Source: Aerococcus tenax
GTDB lineage: Bacteria; Bacillota; Bacilli; Lactobacillales; Aerococcaceae
Assembly (NCBI RefSeq): GCF_003286645.3
Contig: NZ_CP127382.2
Location: forward strand, 310,001-374,000
Direction: 5' to 3'
DNA: 64,000 nucleotides
Under the pieces are notes generated by a model. The model was given only the letters and a program-made list of their open reading frames with translations. It made no database searches and was not told where the DNA came from. The position numbers and the translations under genes were made by a program. Positions 1-8,140 of the stretch are shown here, piece after piece; position 1 is the stretch's first letter, and each line of letters starts with the position of its first letter.

Positions 1-327
1 TGTATTGCGACCATGTTACACTCGAATTCAGTAGCCTCCTTGGCTTCAAGCTACAAAGTGGGCGATGATGGTAAGGTTCGTCCCGTTTATTTCTATACCA
101 TTGATATCACTGAAAACGTAGTCAACAAGGTTGGGGCTGCCAGAGAATACATGGCTTACCACCCAATGGTGACTAACGTTCAAGACTTCTGTGTCGCTTG
201 TGAAAAAGCTTTAGTAACACCTGCCCAAGGAGAAATGGCTAAGGCTGTTGAAGACGAGGAGTACGAAACTGTTGAAGTAGAAAACAATGAAGACGCAGCG
301 AAGGGAGAGTTGGGAAATGACATTTAA
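1..327 (+). CDS. C-terminal part of an ornithine-cyclodeaminase-like (TIGR00300 / ArgZ C-terminal domain) protein, cut by the window edge
   Basis: The frame is open from base 1, so the start lies outside the window. The visible segment (VRPVYFYTID, then MVTNVQDF) aligns by eye with the C-terminus of the next gene (VRPVFLYTVD, IVTNVQDF), so the two are tandem paralogues. The family includes archaeal ornithine cyclodeaminase and the C-terminal domain of cyanobacterial ArgZ/AgrE, which turns ornithine into proline. This copy lacks the family's KLADRGS stretch and carries an acidic tail of about 25 residues. Its end overlaps the next start by 11 bases, so the two are translationally coupled and may form a hetero-oligomer (inference). 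Confidence 0.55.
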   Translation, partial: CIATMLHSNSVASLASSYKVGDDGKVRPVYFYTIDITENVVNKVGAAREYMAYHPMVTNVQDFCVACEKALVTPAQGEMAKAVEDEEYETVEVENNEDAAKGELGNDI

Positions 328-1408
328 GATTGCTGAATTTCATCATCCAGATTTTGACCAAGAATTTTTGAAAAACGCACCCAATGCTAAGTTAGTTGAA
401 GTAGTAGAAGATGGTCTTAGTCCTAGAAACTACCATGCCTTATCCATTTATCCAGAATATTTTAAAATCAATGACAAATGGGTATTGGCTGAGCAATCCC
501 GAATGGACACCGTCGCAGTGGCCCATGATGAACCTGGTAAGGAATATATCGATGTAATCGAGTTTAGAAACCTTAAGAAGGGTGATAAGGTCGTTGTTGG
601 ACGGACAGAAGATGCTTCCGAAGGGATCTATGTTTGGACTGAAGGTTTCCAAGAAGCAGCTGTTGATGCGGATACTTTTGCCTTCCGTGAAGGGCGTTCT
701 CGTGAGACTGCCTTTTCTATGGATTATGACAATCTCTATGAACTCTTAGAGCATGAGCGGGAAGCTGAACATGGTTATGTGACCTTAATTTTAGGGACTG
801 CTACAGTTTTAGACCGTGATTCCCGTGATGCTTTAGCCAAGATTATTAATGAAGGCTATGTTAATGCAATTTTCTGTGGGACAGAAACTGCTGCCTTTGA
901 CTTAGAGCAAGGCTTGTATGATACCACTTGGGGGCAAGAAACCTTTACCCAAGAACAAAATACCTACCACAATATGTATGCCACTATCAACCGCGCTCGC
1001 CGCTATGGCTCAACTAAGAAATTAGTTGAATCTGGTGAAGTTAAAGATGGCTTCATGAAGGCAGCTATTGAACAAGATGTCCCAGTTGTTTTAGCTGGAA
1101 CCATCCGTGACCGTTTCGGTTTACCTGAAAGCATCGATAATGTCTATGATGCCCAAAATGAAATGCGTTCTCACATGCGTAAAACTTCAACCATGATTGC
1201 TATGTCAGCGATTCTCTTCACCATTGCAACTGGGAATATGACGCCTTCCTACAACCGTTTTGGTGATACAGTCAGACCGGTATTCTTATATACCGTTGAC
1301 GTCCAAGAATTTGCGGTAGATAAATTGGCTGACCGTGGCTCTCTAACTGCAGTTTCTATTGTCACCAACGTTCAAGACTTCTTACGGAATATTGGTAGTG
1401 CCCTTTAA
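317..1408 (+). CDS. Ornithine-cyclodeaminase-like protein, TIGR00300 / ArgZ C-terminal domain family
   Basis: The start is the ATG at 317, seven bases after GGGAGAG; an earlier in-frame ATG at 287 lies inside the previous gene and has no ribosome site. The 363-residue product shows features I associate with the family: HGYVTLILGT, INEGYVNAIFCGTETAAFD, a central AINRARRYGS-like stretch (here TINRARRYGS), VVLAGTIRDR, IATGNMTPSYN and, near the end, KLADRGS followed by VTNVQDFL. Characterised relatives bind a nucleotide cofactor and act on ornithine. The carbamate kinase gene downstream supports a role in arginine/ornithine catabolism. The exact substrate is inferred, and a lysine-oxoglutarate-reductase-type role remains possible. 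Confidence 0.6.
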   Translation: MTFKIAEFHHPDFDQEFLKNAPNAKLVEVVEDGLSPRNYHALSIYPEYFKINDKWVLAEQSRMDTVAVAHDEPGKEYIDVIEFRNLKKGDKVVVGRTEDASEGIYVWTEGFQEAAVDADTFAFREGRSRETAFSMDYDNLYELLEHEREAEHGYVTLILGTATVLDRDSRDALAKIINEGYVNAIFCGTETAAFDLEQGLYDTTWGQETFTQEQNTYHNMYATINRARRYGSTKKLVESGEVKDGFMKAAIEQDVPVVLAGTIRDRFGLPESIDNVYDAQNEMRSHMRKTSTMIAMSAILFTIATGNMTPSYNRFGDTVRPVFLYTVDVQEFAVDKLADRGSLTAVSIVTNVQDFLRNIGSAL

Positions 1409-1528
1409 GTCGTAAAGGTAGCTACTGAGTTGGAAGATTAGCGCTTTGTAACTTAAGCATTAACACATCTGAAATTTTTTGAAAAAGGGACTGAAAGGGA
1501 AGAGTCTTAATAAGAATGGAGGAAAAAT

Positions 1529-2455
1529 ATGAGTAAGATAGTATTAGCTTTGGGTGGTAATGCCCTAGGAAGTACTCCAAATGAACAAAAAGAAGCAGTA
1601 AAAACAACTGCCCAATCCATTGTGGATTTAATTGAAGCGGGCAATGAAATTATCGTTTCCCATGGAAATGGGCCGCAAGTTGGTATGATTAATCTTGCTA
1701 TGGACGTTTCTGCAAAAAGTGATGCTGGCACACCTGAAATGCCATTCCCTGAATGTGGAGCTATGAGTCAAGGTTATATTGGCTTCCATTTGCAAAATGC
1801 CATTGAAAATGAGTTGAATAAACGTGGTGTTGATAAAGCCGTTGCATCAGTGATTACTCAAGTTGTGGTAGATAAGGATGATCCAGCCTTTGATAATCCA
1901 ACAAAACCAATTGGCGCTTTCTATAGTGAAGAGGAAGCTCAAGCCCTAAGTGACAAAGGATTTGCAGTGAAAGAAGATGCAGGTCGGGGTTATCGTCGGG
2001 TGGTGGCTTCACCTAAGCCTATCGATATTGTTGAAAAAGCTTTTATCCAAGATGCTTTTGACCAAGGTAATATCATTGTTGCTGCCGGTGGTGGTGGCAT
2101 ACCAGTAGTTGAAGCAGAAGACGGTTATGACGGGGTTCCAGCTGTCATTGATAAAGATTTTTCAAGCGCTAAATTAGCTGAACTCGTTGAAGCTGATTTG
2201 TTGATTATTTTAACCGCGGTTGAAAAAGTGGCAATCAACTTTGGTAAAGAAAATGAAGAATGGCTGGATGAATTGACTGTCGACCAAGCCAAAGAGTATA
2301 CTGAAGCTGGGGAGTTTGCTGAAGGCTCAATGAAGCCAAAAATTGAGGCTGCCCTAGGCTTTGTGGAATCAAAACCAGGTAATCAAGCCATTATCACCTC
2401 CTTAGAAAAAGCTGAAGAAGGTATTAAAGGCCAAAATGGTACCTTAATTAAATAA
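1529..2455 (+). CDS. arcC: Carbamate kinase
   Basis: Catalyses carbamoyl phosphate + ADP to ATP + carbamate, the energy-yielding last step of the arginine deiminase pathway, in the cytoplasm. The 308-residue length is typical. Family motifs are visible: IVLALGGNAL at the N-terminus, SHGNGPQVG near residue 45, ECGAMSQGYIG, a central VVASPKP and a glycine-rich IIVAAGGGGIPV. It starts at ATG 1529 behind GGAGGAA. It lies 120 bases downstream of the ornithine-cyclodeaminase-like pair, with no terminator seen between, and is followed by a strong terminator. arcA and arcB are not in view. Confidence 0.95.
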   Translation: MSKIVLALGGNALGSTPNEQKEAVKTTAQSIVDLIEAGNEIIVSHGNGPQVGMINLAMDVSAKSDAGTPEMPFPECGAMSQGYIGFHLQNAIENELNKRGVDKAVASVITQVVVDKDDPAFDNPTKPIGAFYSEEEAQALSDKGFAVKEDAGRGYRRVVASPKPIDIVEKAFIQDAFDQGNIIVAAGGGGIPVVEAEDGYDGVPAVIDKDFSSAKLAELVEADLLIILTAVEKVAINFGKENEEWLDELTVDQAKEYTEAGEFAEGSMKPKIEAALGFVESKPGNQAIITSLEKAEEGIKGQNGTLIK

Positions 2456-2468
2456 AAAACAAAAACTA

Positions 2469-2510
2469 AGCCCTCCTAGCTCTTTTGTTGAGCCAGGAGG
2501 GCTTTTTGTT
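2469..2510. terminator. Bidirectional terminator between arcC and metF
   Basis: AGCCCTCCTAGCTC pairs with GAGCCAGGAGGGCT across a short loop, with one unpaired base. T-rich sequence follows on the plus strand and A-rich sequence precedes it, so it can end both arcC and the convergent metE-metF transcript. Confidence 0.9.
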
Positions 2511-2512
2511 TT

Positions 2513-3367
2513 CTATAATAAATTTTTAACGGCTTGGTAGATGTAACGAGCGACGTAGGGATTATTCATGGTGTAGAGGTGGATCCCATCTACGCCATGG
2601 CTAATCAGGTCAACAATTTGATCAATGGCATAGGCCAGACCGGCATCGCGTAAAGCTAGGGGGTTGTCTTGATATTTCTCCATAGCGCGACGGAATTTAT
2701 CGGGAATTTGTACGCCACAAATCCGAGCCATGCTTTCAATTTGCTTTTTATTGGTGACTGGCATAATGCCAGCTTCAATAGGAACATCGATGCCCGCTAA
2801 ATCAGCCCGTTCTAGGAAACGATAAAAATAATCATTATCTAGGAAGAGTTGGCTAATTAATTGGTCACTACCGGCATCGACTTTTTCTTTAAGATAGCGG
2901 ATATCGGTAATGGGGTCAGGGGCATCCACGTGACCTTCTGGGTAGCAGGCGGCAATGAGGTTGAAGTCCTCTTTTGACTTGATGTAGCGAATAAGGTCAG
3001 CTGCATAGGGAAAGTCTTCCTTAGGACTTTGACCAGGTTTAGGGTCACCCCGTAAGACTAGGATATTTTCGATATTGGCTGCTTTTAATTCAGATAATTT
3101 TTCATCGATACTAGCCCGAGTCTCATATAGGCAGGGCAGGTGAATAACACTTTCAATCCCATAGTTTTTGATCAAAGAGGCAATTTCGATACTTTTTAGG
3201 CGGTTATCACTACCTAAGGCTCCGCAGGTTACGCTGATGGCATCGGGATCAAGTTCTTTTAGACCATCTAAGGTTTTATAGATACTGGCAGAGGATGACT
3301 TAGCATTGGGCGGAAAGACCTCATAGGTGAAGAGAGTCTTGCCCTTAAACAATTCCTTGGTTTTCAT
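2513..3367 (-). CDS. metF: 5,10-methylenetetrahydrofolate reductase
   Basis: Reduces methylene-THF to 5-methyl-THF, the methyl donor used by MetE. The 284-residue length fits a bacterial MetF. Visible features are TYEVFPP near the N-terminus (catalytic Glu region), DAISVTCGALGS, ILVLRGDP (folate/FAD barrel strand) and DQLISQLFLDNDYFYRF with a downstream PVEAGIMP-like segment. Its start overlaps the end of metE by 23 bases, so the two are one operon with metE first, and the ribosome site lies within the metE coding sequence. Confidence 0.95.
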   Translation of the reverse strand: MKTKELFKGKTLFTYEVFPPNAKSSSASIYKTLDGLKELDPDAISVTCGALGSDNRLKSIEIASLIKNYGIESVIHLPCLYETRASIDEKLSELKAANIENILVLRGDPKPGQSPKEDFPYAADLIRYIKSKEDFNLIAACYPEGHVDAPDPITDIRYLKEKVDAGSDQLISQLFLDNDYFYRFLERADLAGIDVPIEAGIMPVTNKKQIESMARICGVQIPDKFRRAMEKYQDNPLALRDAGLAYAIDQIVDLISHGVDGIHLYTMNNPYVARYIYQAVKNLL

Positions 3368-5624
3368 GACGCAACTCCTTTGTTGCTTGGACTAAGTGCT
3401 TGAGGCTGGCTTGGGTTTCTTTTTCGCCCCGGGTCTTTAAACCGCAATCGGGATTGACCCAAAGTTTTTCAGGCTTAACTTTTTGAAGCATTTTATCCAA
3501 GGCTTCCTTAATTTCACTGACACTAGGGATCCGTGGGGAATGGATATCGTAGACACCAGGACCTACTTCGGTAGTGAAATGATTTTCTTTTAAGGAATCC
3601 AGAATTTCTAAGTTAGAACGTGAAGCTTCAAAGGTGATGACATCAGCATCCATGGCATCGATTGCTGGGATGATATCGGTGAATTCGCTATAACACATAT
3701 GGGTGTGGATCTGGGTTTCCTTATGGCAGCCACTGTGAACGAGGCGGAAGGCTGGAATGGCCCAGTCGAGGTATTCTGTATACCAGTCACTTTGACGGAG
3801 GGGAAGTTTCTCCCGTAGGGCGGCTTCATCGACTTGGATAATGCGGATACCATTGGCCTCTAGATCAAGGACTTCGTCACGGATAGCTAAAGCTAGTTGC
3901 AAGGTGGAGTCTTTCACGCTGATGTCTTCTCGAGGGAAGGACCAGTTTAGGATAGTTACGGGACCGGTCAACATCCCTTTCATTGGTTTCTTGGTGAGGG
4001 ATTGGGCATAAACTGACCAGGAAACAGTCATTGATTGAGCGCGTGATACATCGCCCCAGATAATTGGTGGTTTGACACAGCGGGTACCATATGACTGAAC
4101 CCAGGCTTTTTCAGTGAATAAGACTCCATTTAACTGTTCACCAAAGTATTCGACCATGTCATTTCTTTCAAATTCACCGTGGACGAGGACGTCGAGGCCG
4201 AGCTCTTCTTGTAGGTGGACACAGTCTTTAATTTTTTCTTTGAGGAAGTTTTGGTAGTCTGCTTGGCTGATTTCACCGTTTTTAAAGGCCTTGCGCTTTA
4301 GCTTAACTTCCTTGGTTTGCGGGAAGGAACCGATAGTTGTTGTTGGAAAGAGAGGTAAGTTAAAGAATGCTTTTTGGGCTTTTTCTCTTTCGTCGAAAGG
4401 CACTGAACGTTGATAGGCTGTTTTAGGAATAGCAGCTAGACGTTCTTGCACCTTAGGATCATAACTGTCAGGACGATCGGTAAAGAGTGCTTGGTTTTCT
4501 TGGAAACGAGGATCATGATGATAATCTGTGTCAATTAACTGACTGAGGTCGTTTAATTCGCCCAGTTTCTCTTCAGCAAAGGCAAAATGTTTTTGGTATT
4601 TTTCTGCTAGGGCGCTTTCGTTTTCCAAGCTATAGGGAACATGGAGTAGGGAACAAGAAGTGGAAAGAACGAGATCGATTCCTTGACTCTTGAGGTCTTT
4701 AATCAGGGCAAGGGAACTTTGGTAGTTATTGCGCCAAATATTTTTCCCATTGACTAGACCTAAAAAGAGGGTTTTATCTTTGGGAAAGCCATAGTGTTCG
4801 ACCAATTCTTGGCTCTTCTTCCCTTCAATAAAATCTAAACCGATACCATCAATGGCTAAGTTGGTGAGTTCTTGATAAACATCTCTTACGTCGCCAAAAT
4901 AGGTATTGACCAGCACCTTGACTTGGTCTTTTTGACTGAGTAAGCCCTGGTAGAGATCCTTGAATAGTTTGATATCTTCATGAGTTAAGTCATGGACTAG
5001 GTAGGGCTCATCCAGTTGCAGCCATTGGATCGTTTCTGTATTAAGCAGTTTTACGAGGTCCTGGTAGGCAGTAACCAGGCCGGTGAGAAAATCTTGGGCT
5101 TGGCTTTGACCGTGGTAACGCGATAGTTTTAAAAGGGTGAAGGGCCCAGGAAAGACGACCTTGCCGTTAATTTTCAAGGCTTTGGCTTCTTCAATAATTG
5201 CCTTTAATCGTTCAGCGTGGAAGCGAATTTCAGTGTCGTTATCAAACCCAGGCACAATGTAGTGGTAGTTGGTATTAAACCATTTCTTCATAGCTAGGGC
5301 CTTCACGTCTCCAGCTGGTCCTTGATAGCCCTTAGCTAAGGCAAAATACGTATCAAGAGCAGACAGCTCGAGATCTTGATAACGTTTAGGGATAATGTTC
5401 AATTGGAAAGCAGCATCCAAGAGGTTATCATAGTAGGAAAAATCATTAACAGGAATAAAGTCGATGCCTGCTTGAGCTTGTTTAAGCCATTGGTCTTTAC
5501 GGATAGCTTGGGCGGTTGCTTCGAGCTCGTCGACGGTAATTTCTTGGCGGAAATATTTTTCAGTGGCAAATTTTAGTTCTCTAAGTCGTCCTACACGAGG
5601 GTAGCCTATCAGGGATGTTTTCAT
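3345..5624 (-). CDS. metE: Cobalamin-independent methionine synthase
   Basis: Transfers a methyl group from 5-methyl-THF-polyglutamate to homocysteine without B12. The 759 residues match the family length, with an N-terminal barrel and a C-terminal catalytic barrel. The zinc-binding set is visible: HTHMCYSEF (His and Cys), TFEASRS (Glu) and WVNPDCGLKTR (Cys). A strong AGGAG lies just before the ATG at 5624. It is notable that a B12-independent enzyme sits divergently next to a complete B12 pathway. I see no cobalamin riboswitch, SAM riboswitch or T-box in the 383-base region in front of it. Confidence 0.97.
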   Translation of the reverse strand: MKTSLIGYPRVGRLRELKFATEKYFRQEITVDELEATAQAIRKDQWLKQAQAGIDFIPVNDFSYYDNLLDAAFQLNIIPKRYQDLELSALDTYFALAKGYQGPAGDVKALAMKKWFNTNYHYIVPGFDNDTEIRFHAERLKAIIEEAKALKINGKVVFPGPFTLLKLSRYHGQSQAQDFLTGLVTAYQDLVKLLNTETIQWLQLDEPYLVHDLTHEDIKLFKDLYQGLLSQKDQVKVLVNTYFGDVRDVYQELTNLAIDGIGLDFIEGKKSQELVEHYGFPKDKTLFLGLVNGKNIWRNNYQSSLALIKDLKSQGIDLVLSTSCSLLHVPYSLENESALAEKYQKHFAFAEEKLGELNDLSQLIDTDYHHDPRFQENQALFTDRPDSYDPKVQERLAAIPKTAYQRSVPFDEREKAQKAFFNLPLFPTTTIGSFPQTKEVKLKRKAFKNGEISQADYQNFLKEKIKDCVHLQEELGLDVLVHGEFERNDMVEYFGEQLNGVLFTEKAWVQSYGTRCVKPPIIWGDVSRAQSMTVSWSVYAQSLTKKPMKGMLTGPVTILNWSFPREDISVKDSTLQLALAIRDEVLDLEANGIRIIQVDEAALREKLPLRQSDWYTEYLDWAIPAFRLVHSGCHKETQIHTHMCYSEFTDIIPAIDAMDADVITFEASRSNLEILDSLKENHFTTEVGPGVYDIHSPRIPSVSEIKEALDKMLQKVKPEKLWVNPDCGLKTRGEKETQASLKHLVQATKELRHENQGIV

Positions 5625-5686
5625 TATCTATCACTCCTAAAAATTAAAAATTAATTTACAAAATCTCCTTTTTTCACTTGTATAGG

Positions 5687-5732
5687 AGTATAGCTAAATC
5701 CCAGCCTGGGGTGTTAATATGCATTTTGCATA
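5687..5732 (-). promoter_or_regulatory. Putative metE promoter with upstream palindrome
   Basis: On the minus strand a TATACT -10 candidate lies at 5692-5687. The -35 element is poor, and just upstream of it is a perfect 15-base palindrome, TATGCA-ttt-TGCATA, at 5718-5732. Its placement suits an activator site such as that of a LysR-type methionine regulator, but I cannot name the regulator. The rest of the 5625-6007 gap holds the divergent cblS promoter and leader. Confidence 0.4.
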
Positions 5733-5896
5733 AAAGGTGATCGAAATTCTAAAAGTTTGATATTATTTTTTAATTAATAAAGAAGTCTTTTGGGACGTTT
5801 TTAAGACCAGGTTGTTGATCAAAAAGGGTAGTCCTGTTGAGGCCGAGTAATTGTTTCCATTAAAGCTTTAAAAAATGAAATCAGGCCTATATTTTG

Positions 5897-5905
5897 TGCT
5901 ATAAT
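5897..5905 (+). promoter_or_regulatory. Extended -10 promoter of the cobalamin locus
   Basis: TGCTATAAT is a perfect extended -10 element about 100 bases before cblS. The -35 region is weak, as expected for extended -10 promoters. The same TGCTATAAT occurs before lplA in this window. Confidence 0.55.
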
Positions 5906-5940
5906 TCTAAGCAGTGAACTATATCTTGTAATTACTGAGA

Positions 5941-5971
5941 ACTTTTGTAAGGGGGAATTCTTTACAAAAGT
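5941..5971 (+). promoter_or_regulatory. Perfect inverted repeat in the cblS leader
   Basis: ACTTTTGTAA (5941-5950) and TTACAAAAGT (5962-5971) are exact complements separated by 11 bases. The repeat lies between the promoter and the cblS ribosome site. It could be a protein operator or an RNA hairpin. No cobalamin-riboswitch core is visible here, unlike at 13104-13198. Confidence 0.5.
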
Positions 5972-6007
5972 CTTTTACTTTGCACTTTTTAATTAAGGAG
6001 TAGTCTA

Positions 6008-6784
6008 TTGAAATATCGTGATTTAACCTTGCTTGCTATCGATGAAATGTTTCCTCTTGGACTCGCTAAGCAAAGAACAGAAGAAGATTACTTGGTCTTT
6101 GCCTGTGATAGTTCAGCTAGTATCGGTGAGAAGGCTAATGACCAATTAGCCTCTCCTAATCCCTTAACTGCTCAAACTGCCCTACGGGTGCCCTTGATTG
6201 AGTTGCGAGCAGTGAATGCGGAACCGGTCTTGGCATTTTATTTGGTTAATAATGAAATGAATCCCACGGGACTTGCCTATCAGGAAGGCTTTCAAGCGGA
6301 ACTTGACCGGGCCGGTTTTCCCAATATCCAAGTCAATGGGTCTACTGAAGAGAATATGCTAACCACTATGTCCGCTTTAGGAATCGTTTTGATGGGAAAG
6401 GCACAAAATGCTAAGGGACTGTGGATTCGACGGGTTGTGAGTGGTGATCGGGTCTTTCAATTAAAACGTCCCCGTTGCGGCCAAGCCGTCCTCGATGAGA
6501 TGGATAAGCTCATTTCTTATCAGGACATTGACCGTTTGCTGAGTCGTCCGGACTTGGTCCATGAGATTTGTCCGATCGGGTCTAAGGGAGCCCTGAATGA
6601 AGCGGGACAGGTGGCTGACTATAATCAATTAAGCTTTAAGGTTAATCCTCAAGTGGAAGGCTTAAGCATCCACCAAGATTCAGCTGGACCAGCAACCGCT
6701 CTTGTTGTAGTAGGAACAGACCAATTGGGAAGTTTCCTAAAAGAGCATTTTGATGAAGTTTATGACCTGGGAGTGATGGTTTAA
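6008..6784 (+). CDS. cblS: Alpha-ribazole kinase, CblS-like
   Basis: Phosphorylates salvaged alpha-ribazole to alpha-ribazole phosphate, replacing the CobT route for the lower ligand. The 258-residue protein looks like an AIR-synthase/ThiL-type ATP-binding protein (VFACDSSASIGEKAND near residue 30, NGSTEENMLTTMSALGIVL near 115), as known for Geobacillus and Listeria CblS. It starts at TTG 6008, seven bases after AAGGAG. It opens the cobalamin locus, one base before cobU, and a matching transporter candidate (cblT) lies in the same operon. No cobT is present, which supports this assignment. Confidence 0.75.
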   Translation: MKYRDLTLLAIDEMFPLGLAKQRTEEDYLVFACDSSASIGEKANDQLASPNPLTAQTALRVPLIELRAVNAEPVLAFYLVNNEMNPTGLAYQEGFQAELDRAGFPNIQVNGSTEENMLTTMSALGIVLMGKAQNAKGLWIRRVVSGDRVFQLKRPRCGQAVLDEMDKLISYQDIDRLLSRPDLVHEICPIGSKGALNEAGQVADYNQLSFKVNPQVEGLSIHQDSAGPATALVVVGTDQLGSFLKEHFDEVYDLGVMV

Positions 6785-6785
6785 T

Positions 6786-7382
6786 ATGGGAAAAATTATT
6801 CTGATATCTGGAGCAGCCAAGAGCGGTAAGACCCAATTAGCCGAAGAGATGGCCTTGGCCTCTCCTGCTAGACGCCTCTGCTACATTGCTACCCAAGCCA
6901 ACCAACACACGGATAAGGAGATGGAGCGGCGTATCCTGGCCCACCAAGCCAAGCGGTCGTCCCGCTTTGAAACGGTCGAACGTTTCAAAGACCTGTCAAC
7001 CTGGATAGCTAGCCAGTCTTATGATGGCTATCTCTTGGATTGTGTGACTTTGTGGCTAACCAATCTTTTCTTCGTCTATTTAGAAAAGCAGGGCATTGCA
7101 GCGAAAGACTTTGACCAGAAGATCGCTAGTCTTAAAGCCGAAGAGATTAGTGCCATTTCTGACTATTTCCAGCAAGAAGTTGCTGATCTGCTTCTAGCGG
7201 CTCAAGAGACTTCCGCCAGTTTATGGTTGGTAACTAATGAAACCGGTTGGGGCGTGACTCCGCCTAGCCAGCTGGGCCGCTTATTTGTTGATTTTTACGG
7301 CCAAGTCAACCAGCAACTGGCTGCTGCTAGTGATGAGGTCTACTTAGCCATTATGGGACTAAAAAAACAGGTGAAACCATGA
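6786..7382 (+). CDS. cobU: Adenosylcobinamide kinase / adenosylcobinamide-phosphate guanylyltransferase
   Basis: Phosphorylates adenosylcobinamide and activates it as the GDP derivative for nucleotide-loop assembly. The P-loop SGAAKSGKT lies at residues 8-16. RILAHQAKR aligns with the Salmonella segment containing the guanylylated His46, placing the equivalent histidine at residue 53. The C-terminal region (QVNQQLAAASDEVYL) is also family-typical. At 198 residues it is close to the usual length. It starts one base after the cblS stop and overlaps cobS by 4 bases (ATGA), so it is tightly coupled. Confidence 0.96.
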   Translation: MGKIILISGAAKSGKTQLAEEMALASPARRLCYIATQANQHTDKEMERRILAHQAKRSSRFETVERFKDLSTWIASQSYDGYLLDCVTLWLTNLFFVYLEKQGIAAKDFDQKIASLKAEEISAISDYFQQEVADLLLAAQETSASLWLVTNETGWGVTPPSQLGRLFVDFYGQVNQQLAAASDEVYLAIMGLKKQVKP

Positions 7383-8140
7383 TTAAAGTTTTAATCATTT
7401 ATTTTCAATTTTTTACCCGGATTCCTATTCCTATTGCCGTCGACCATCCGCTAGAGCGCTACCGTCAGGGGGTCTATTTACTACCGCTTTTTGGGGCCTT
7501 GCTCTTTAGTCTCTTGGCTTTCATTTATGCTCTCCTGGCTTATGTGTTACCGATCCATGTCGTTTGGCTGATGGTGGTTGTTTTTGAGACGGTAATCACC
7601 GGAGGCTTTCACCAGGACGCCTTGGCTGATACTTGTGATGGGATCTTTTCAGCGCGTAAAAAAGAGGATATGTTACGGATTATGAAGGATTCACGCCTAG
7701 GGACCTTTGGTGGCATTGCCTTGATCTTTTATTATTTGTTATACTACGTGCTTGGGAGTGAGGTCCTGAATGGCCTTCCTGGATTAGGCTCTCAAATGGG
7801 AGTGATTATTAGTCTGGGACTGATTTCCCGCGCCATGCTTGCCCTAGGCCACTGGCAGCTGGTTTATTCAGGCTACAACCCCAATGGTATGGGAAAAATG
7901 ATGGTAGGGACTCCCAAATGGGGGATCTTACTGGGCCAGTTGTTAACGCTGGTGATCTTGTTTTTCATTATTGGTGCCAAGAGCCTCTTGGCCTATGGGC
8001 TAACCACGGTAGTTGTCCTCCTCTACCGCCACCATATTTATCATCTCTTAGGCGGCATGAGTGGAGACACGGTGGGTTGTATGGGGCCTTTGAGTGAGGT
8101 CACATTTCTTTTAGGCTTACTGGCTTTAGGAGGGCTTTGA
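7379..8140 (+). CDS. cobS: Adenosylcobinamide-GDP ribazoletransferase (cobalamin synthase)
   Basis: Integral membrane enzyme joining adenosylcobinamide-GDP to alpha-ribazole (phosphate). The 253-residue protein has several hydrophobic helices. It shows the family motif GGFHQDALADTCDGIF near residues 78-93 and IMKDSRLGTFGG shortly after, the metal/nucleotide-binding core. It overlaps cobU by 4 bases and is followed by cobC. It needs the alpha-ribazole phosphate that CblS would provide. Confidence 0.95.
   Translation: MIKVLIIYFQFFTRIPIPIAVDHPLERYRQGVYLLPLFGALLFSLLAFIYALLAYVLPIHVVWLMVVVFETVITGGFHQDALADTCDGIFSARKKEDMLRIMKDSRLGTFGGIALIFYYLLYYVLGSEVLNGLPGLGSQMGVIISLGLISRAMLALGHWQLVYSGYNPNGMGKMMVGTPKWGILLGQLLTLVILFFIIGAKSLLAYGLTTVVVLLYRHHIYHLLGGMSGDTVGCMGPLSEVTFLLGLLALGGL

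Noticed and set aside
5625..6007. Possible cobalamin riboswitch or T-box before metE or cblS
   Set aside because: I looked for the GGTG...TCC core, the AGTC-GAA-GCC box and a T-box sequence on both strands and saw none.
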